Shown here: piece after piece, positions 56,101 through 59,716 of the stretch
Layout: every line of letters begins with the position of its first letter
How positions within the stretch are numbered: position 1 is the stretch's first letter
Origin: a virus
Length of the DNA: 59,716 nt
Virus record (IMG/VR): IMGVR_UViG_3300046804_002051
Coordinates: 1-59,716 of that record
Reading direction: 5' to 3' (one strand)
Made by a program: the position numbers and the translations under genes
The notes under the pieces: generated by a model
Databases searched by the model: none
Told to the model about the DNA's origin: nothing
The model's input: the letters and a program-made list of their open reading frames with translations, nothing else

Positions 56101-59100
56101 CTGCAATAGCTTGTTCTGTATCTTTAATTTTTTCAAGTCTTGTTTTACCCATAGCAGCACTATCAGGTTCACCTTGTTCATCTCGATAGCTATATATTAA
56201 GTCATTTATTGTTTGGAATGCTGCGGCAACATCAAATCTAGATTTTGCAACTTCATTCATTTTTGCTTGAAGTTCTCTTAATTCAGTAATTAATCCAATT
56301 CTAGAGTTCCAATATTCTTCATCAAACTCCATTCTGAGGTTTTGTCTTCTCCATTTCTCAAGTTCAGTTCTAAATTCTGCTGATCCAGGGAAAATATTTT
56401 TAGTTGCAAGTCCATCTACAAATTCATTGTAAGCACTCTGTAACATACCTTCAATCGGTCTCCATTCATAGAATCCTTTTGTAGCTGCTCTATGTTCTAA
56501 TAGAACTTTAGCAATACTTAGGTCATATACATTTCTAGATGGGTCATCTATTTTAGGTGTACCATCTTCATATGTCAGTGAATACAACTGTTGGAACTCT
56601 CTAAATGCAGCTTGTATAGTAGAATACTTTTCAAATCTTTCAAGCTCATTTTCCATGGAGTTTACCAAGTTATTAAAAGCTTGAAGTTTTTGTTTTCTTA
56701 CATAGTATGCTAATTGACCTACCTCAGAGTTTTTAAAGATATCATCCTTCTCATAGAACTCAGGAACAAACTCCTGCCACATGTAATCTTTTTTAAATTC
56801 ATCAAACTCCATTTGAGCTTGAGCAATTTTATTGACATCTTCTGTTTTCTTTGCTTCATCTAAGTTATACTCTAACAAGTCATAATGATATCTATAGTTT
56901 TTAAAAGCACCAAGATAACTCCATACTTCTTTTTCAACCGGTTTACCAGTTTGTTTATCAACCCAGAATACTTTGTCTTTGAATCCCATCTTCTCTCTCA
57001 TTGCAATGGAATTCATTTTGCTAAAGCCTACTTTAGGTAATAGTTTTTCAAGCTTACCTCTAAACTTCATAGACTGTTCCCAAACTAAATTCTGCACCTG
57101 AGTCTTTTCATTCTGAATAAACATAGCTAATGGACCCACTATAACATCATTACTAGAACTATATGATTCTAACCATCTATTAAACCAGGTAACATCATGA
57201 GCTCCTCCAGTAAGTGCAGCTTTAATCTTATCTTCATCAACAACCATCTCTTTATATTCTTTCAAGAAACCACTTAGGACATCTGAAGGAACACCTTTTT
57301 GTATTAATGCATTTACATCTTCTTCAGTAAGTTTTTGCTCAACTACTTTGTTATATAAATCATTTACTTCACGTTCTAATTGTTCTGTTGGAAATGTTTG
57401 TTTTAAAGCAATACCTAAATTAGTACGAAGTCTATCCTGAACATACTTAGACATATATCCAGTAATTTCTACATAAAACTGAACATTATTATTTTTTAGA
57501 ATTGTAGCAATGTTTGTATTGATTCTAGTAATATTCAGTACTATTTCATTTAAAGTTTTATAGAATGGATTAGTAGTATCTACAAATCCTCCTTCTAATG
57601 TCAATGCCTCATCAATTTCTTGTATCATTTTTAACCAAGCCTTTGAATTAGATTTATAAAGCATCAACAATGCAATAGTACTTCTGTTATTAATGTTAGC
57701 TTTAGCAAGTTTAGATATATCCATCAACATGTTCTTTGTCATACTGTTGATTGTATCCAAACTATTTACCAGTGCAGTAGCTCTTTGAAGATCTACATCT
57801 AGTTCTTCTTTAGCACTATCTAATGCATTTTGTATGAGTTCATTTTCAGACTTACCTTCAATATTTGCATCTAAGTTCTCTCTTAAAGTTCTTACAACAT
57901 CACGGATATATCTATTAGTACCTTTTTCAAATATTGATTCTTTCAATAATTTTCTAGATGCTTTGTCTCCTTTAAATGCTTCAACTTCAGATAATATTCT
58001 TTTAGTTGTTTCAAATGTACTTCTAACAACTTTTTGCATAGACTCTTTATTAGAAAACTTGTTTAGTTCCCGGGCTCGTTCAACAACTTCTCTGGAAAAC
58101 ATTGCAAGGTCTTCTTCATTTACTCTATCTGTTTTAAAGTCAAAGTCTTTATCCAAGAGCATATCTGCCATCTCCTCTAATGAAGTATCCACATCTAACT
58201 TGGCTACATCTATTTTATTACCAAATAGTTTTCTAAAGAACTGTTTGATTGCAGCGAGAAGTTTATTCATAAAGTTTTTATACCCTTCAGTTTCAATGTC
58301 ATTATTGATTCTGTTAAGAGCCTTTAACTGCATTGCATATGCTAATACTTCTTCCTTAAATAGATCTGAGTTTTCTTCAAGTTCTGGATAGTTGTTTACT
58401 ACATAGTAATAGATACCCTGACCTTCTTCAGTAGAGATTGCTTGATTGTAGAGATTCTGAAATAGGATGTTGTTGGTCTGTCTCAATGCGTTCAAGACCG
58501 GGTGTGAGAATTCGTGTAGTACAGTTCTCACATTAACATTATCTCCTACTACATAAACTGTACCTGCATAGTAAAATGCTGGTTCTCCGTTATACTTAAC
58601 TGGTCTGTTCTTTAAAATATCTGCAGCTTGTTCAGCTGTTACGTTTCTGAATTGTGTATTAGTACTGAGTGATAATCTTTGAGCAAGTACTTCGGCAATT
58701 TCTTTTGATCTTTGATCTTGTAATTGTTCAAGATTAACATTCATAAATAATACTCCATTGATTTCTTGAAGAGTAGGATCTATTTTAGATTCTATTATCT
58801 CTTCCTCAGATTCAACAGGAAGATCTCTCATCATCATTGGTTGATCAGGTCTGGCGTTAAATAACTGCTGGAGTCTTTCAAAGAGTTGGACGTTAGGTTC
58901 AGCTCTTAATATTCTTACCTTAGCATCTCTATAGTAAGTTGATCTATATGGATCAATATGTTCGGACATGTTTACACTAAATAGTTTATTACCATTAGTT
59001 TCAAGACCGTACTTTAACTCTGCTGCAGCAGTGAGTTTATCATTTAATTCATCAAATAATTCTTCATTGATGATTCTTCTGATATCATCAGTTGCTCCTT

Positions 59101-59146
59101 TTTTTTCTAGATACTTTATAGAGTTTATTTTTACGTCACAAACCAT
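53171..59146 (-). CDS. Giant virion-type protein with HExxH, LysM-like segment and hydrophobic C-terminal helix
   Basis: The 1991-residue product is mostly helical and charged. Residues 208-218 read TVLHEFSHPVL, an HExxH zincin motif (H211, E212, H215). Residues about 1662-1712 contain HEYTKGESLESIAKKYYIPV and LEDGQELIIS, a LysM-like peptidoglycan-binding unit. Near residue 1835 there is a hydrophobic helix FFAIGLALLGLMIFGF. Long coiled-coil regions lie between. The layout (protease-like head, cell-wall-binding part, membrane-active tail) fits an internal or ejected virion protein of a large podovirus-like phage. No RNA polymerase D-x-D-x-D motif is present. Convergent to the replication arm. 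Confidence 0.8.
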   Translation of the reverse strand: MVCDVKINSIKYLEKKGATDDIRRIINEELFDELNDKLTAAAELKYGLETNGNKLFSVNMSEHIDPYRSTYYRDAKVRILRAEPNVQLFERLQQLFNARPDQPMMMRDLPVESEEEIIESKIDPTLQEINGVLFMNVNLEQLQDQRSKEIAEVLAQRLSLSTNTQFRNVTAEQAADILKNRPVKYNGEPAFYYAGTVYVVGDNVNVRTVLHEFSHPVLNALRQTNNILFQNLYNQAISTEEGQGIYYYVVNNYPELEENSDLFKEEVLAYAMQLKALNRINNDIETEGYKNFMNKLLAAIKQFFRKLFGNKIDVAKLDVDTSLEEMADMLLDKDFDFKTDRVNEEDLAMFSREVVERARELNKFSNKESMQKVVRSTFETTKRILSEVEAFKGDKASRKLLKESIFEKGTNRYIRDVVRTLRENLDANIEGKSENELIQNALDSAKEELDVDLQRATALVNSLDTINSMTKNMLMDISKLAKANINNRSTIALLMLYKSNSKAWLKMIQEIDEALTLEGGFVDTTNPFYKTLNEIVLNITRINTNIATILKNNNVQFYVEITGYMSKYVQDRLRTNLGIALKQTFPTEQLEREVNDLYNKVVEQKLTEEDVNALIQKGVPSDVLSGFLKEYKEMVVDEDKIKAALTGGAHDVTWFNRWLESYSSSNDVIVGPLAMFIQNEKTQVQNLVWEQSMKFRGKLEKLLPKVGFSKMNSIAMREKMGFKDKVFWVDKQTGKPVEKEVWSYLGAFKNYRYHYDLLEYNLDEAKKTEDVNKIAQAQMEFDEFKKDYMWQEFVPEFYEKDDIFKNSEVGQLAYYVRKQKLQAFNNLVNSMENELERFEKYSTIQAAFREFQQLYSLTYEDGTPKIDDPSRNVYDLSIAKVLLEHRAATKGFYEWRPIEGMLQSAYNEFVDGLATKNIFPGSAEFRTELEKWRRQNLRMEFDEEYWNSRIGLITELRELQAKMNEVAKSRFDVAAAFQTINDLIYSYRDEQGEPDSAAMGKTRLEKIKDTEQAIADFKFQYDMSTGLSKEDAEELNELSYKARKGLLQAGSAESRRYFYLLDMQEKEGINPADAARIQEIFSELSELTENLPTTHYIEALNYNLSKQNIKELDADEIDEYINSDEFQDILDADEGFKEWFNLNHYTINVYDKKSRGYVPKYKRTKANSVAIPRDSSYIKFTKILDREGNEVVLMGVPNARHSRYEVKDQYRTIPFAASKEDYVGKYVDNKNQWLPRMFQPGQKYSAKDNRFMNERYFQMQASNSAEFELLEAIKEYHLQNQKGMSNYSKLYLDMPRYSIKKGDIWQSLQKASYGSRFSEIGSNIKEWTKQLIGRSVTDSERTSDKYALANEFNYDPNNNLVNTDLDGNQISYIPVSGIYNLEIENQDADIFQGLFKYALSIQTQGKLLESLPLVNSILDTLEDPDNAPKDLEKFDKNIYSLKGALTFAKKKFATNNRLGQVKSLIEREYHGKMVEGIEETHPQFSKWVNTIQGLSARGSLAVNLPSDLKNKYGAYVQLIIEGSGAEFINLKDIALARPWAEKAMLEWSTKGIYQTGPGAISTQLVQIFDPNFKTKDEFGREVERSMIKDLVNMEWMYMHRKFGEMQVAMSLFGAFMYGQKVEQVMSDGSKKTLRYIEAWEKDEEGIIRLKPGIHPGWSNLPVYHEYTKGESLESIAKKYYIPVEELKAKNRIKSEVQLEDGQELIISKSELFMGLKNRIQGTSRKLFGAYDEMGQPEGNKLLLYRMFFFMRKWFTPMLMNRFGFDSKTIGWTRGGERYDWATTSYGKGFYITAFQAMLKTLKSGFRNYNYLTDQEKTAVRKLSTEAFFAIGLALLGLMIFGFDPDDDEKWKKLRGKSGAINQDTFNTYGFMSNHMLLLMMGVQAETSAFVPLPSIKGVNFGADDYTKMLTQTTSAWYNTIVLYIDIFGDVLDFVTFSEMDRYKRDTGPYSWKEKGDLKLWNKLGKAVGFTGSTGDPVTSFENQFKNQAKGN

Positions 59147-59147
59147 A

Positions 59148-59716
59148 TTACGAACATTTAAATGGATCTTCTTCTAATTCCAATTGCATTAATATTTCTT
59201 CATCTGAGATTCCTTGACTAGAACTAACAGCTTCTCTTACCTGGTCATATTTTGTTGATCCAGGATTGATATAACCAAACTCTTCAAATAATCTCTTACT
59301 TAAATATACGAATAATTCTTGAGGCATGGTGTTAGGATCACCAAAACCATACTCAGGAAATGCAAGTTTACCATCTTTTTCTTGAATTTGTTTCAGTATA
59401 TTTATTCTTTTCTCCCAAATATTTTTAAGTGTCTGATATTGATCTGGAGTAATATCTATCTTTTTACCATTTACAACACTTGCAAACAAATTAGTTGGAA
59501 AGTTAACTGACATATCTCCTACTTCTGTCATAAAGTAAGCAGAACCTCCAAGATTTCTACCTGCAGCAATTTGCTCAGGTTTAATTTCATAAATACTGAT
59601 ATTATGTACAAAGACTACATCCGGGTTATTTTTACCTAGATTTAAATAGTATGTTGCATTCTTAGCATTTGTATCATTATATGAATATACATTTGGATTA
59701 TCAGTAGTTTTAAGAC
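59148..59716 (-). CDS. Partial gene (3' part) upstream of the giant protein gene
   Basis: The frame is open from the stop at 59148 to the right window edge (about 189 residues); an internal ATG at 59529-59531 is not the start because the reading frame continues upstream with good protein-like sequence (YYLNLGKNNPDVVFVHNISI, EIKPEQIAAGRNLGGSAYFM). The rest includes AFPEYGFGDPNTMPQELFVY and a Glu-rich end. The segment resembles domains found in large phage polyvalent proteins, but I cannot name it. One base separates it from the giant gene. Confidence 0.8.
   Translation of the reverse strand, partial: LKTTDNPNVYSYNDTNAKNATYYLNLGKNNPDVVFVHNISIYEIKPEQIAAGRNLGGSAYFMTEVGDMSVNFPTNLFASVVNGKKIDITPDQYQTLKNIWEKRINILKQIQEKDGKLAFPEYGFGDPNTMPQELFVYLSKRLFEEFGYINPGSTKYDQVREAVSSSQGISDEEILMQLELEEDPFKCS

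Noticed and set aside
57834-58391. 185-codon open frame on the plus strand
   Set aside because: Antisense shadow of the helical, Leu/Ser/Glu-rich 1991-residue gene; Ser/Leu-rich product, no start context, no neighbours in frame.
53171-59146. Giant protein as a virion RNA polymerase
   Set aside because: crAss-like phages carry giant polymerases, but no D-x-D-x-D/DFDGD-type catalytic motif is visible; the sequence shows HExxH, LysM-like and membrane segments instead.
59148-59531. Complete 127-residue gene starting at the ATG at 59531
   Set aside because: The same frame continues upstream to the window edge with protein-like sequence, so the ATG is internal and the gene is truncated by the window.
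1-59716. Lysogeny genes or insertion sequences
   Set aside because: No integrase, excisionase, CI-like repressor, transposase or terminal inverted repeats of an IS were seen; the only nucleases are HNH, GIY-YIG and PD-(D/E)XK types in replication or packaging context.

Overview
The window is a 59.7 kb segment of a large, AT-rich, tailed double-stranded DNA phage. The host is most likely a member of the Bacteroidota, probably flavobacteria-like. Reasons: start codons lack Shine-Dalgarno sequences and sit behind A/T-rich leaders; TATATTTG boxes fit the Bacteroidota -7 consensus TAnnTTTG; signal peptides end in SQ or AQ; the ClpS-like protein looks like the Bacteroidota type. There is no integrase, no repressor/lysogeny cassette and no rRNA, so a virulent phage is favoured. 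The set of SF2 helicase, uracil-DNA glycosylase, DnaB helicase, RecA-like ATPase, Toprim primase, PolB, PD-(D/E)XK nucleases, HU/IHF-like protein and thioredoxin resembles what I know of crAss-like phages. That affiliation is an inference and no comparison was run. Both window ends cut through genes.

Layout. (A) About 1-21.7 kb, all leftward (minus): virion and lysis genes. Reading in the direction of transcription: an HExxH peptidase and small genes (DUF3310-like, possible GroES-like), then a run of small tail/appendage genes including a fibre with ten 17-residue repeats, then a lysis-like cluster (TM/coiled-coil protein, hydrophobic protein, Lys-rich protein, amidase endolysin). After that come a head-packaging block (winged-helix-like protein, HU/IHF-like protein, Cys-rich protein, PD-(D/E)XK nuclease, TerL, portal, scaffold-like protein, major capsid protein). 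Hairpin terminators and a repeated TTGTATATTATA box divide it into units. (B) About 21.75-22.57 kb: a structured non-coding divergence region with an inverted repeat over the first rightward start codon. (C) About 22.2-53.0 kb, rightward (plus): first many small, tightly overlapping early-type genes with a tRNA-Arg(UCU), thioredoxin, ClpS-like adaptor, radical-SAM repair-type enzyme, exported small proteins, several TM micropeptides and a sigma4-like/alpha-CTD fusion. Then come replication genes (UDG, putative loader, DnaB, RecA-like ATPase, SSB-like, primase, GIY-YIG), a MoxR-type AAA+/VWA-metallopeptidase pair, a second PD-(D/E)XK nuclease, PolB and a MazG-like enzyme. (D) About 53.0-59.7 kb, leftward again: a 46-residue basic protein, a 1991-residue protein with an N-terminal HEFSH motif, an internal LysM-like segment and a hydrophobic C-terminal helix, and the 3' part of another gene.

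How it fits together: the divergence region would launch leftward and rightward transcription; the sigma4/alpha-CTD protein and the HTH/RHH protein are candidates for redirecting host RNA polymerase; region C supplies a near-complete replisome and repair/nucleotide-sanitation enzymes; region A makes and packages the head and lyses the host. The least explained parts are the two non-coding regions (21.75-22.23 and 23.07-23.43 kb), the micropeptide series, the recurring S-x-D-x-D-N-H motif and the MoxR/VWA pair. Most small genes cannot be given a function from sequence alone.
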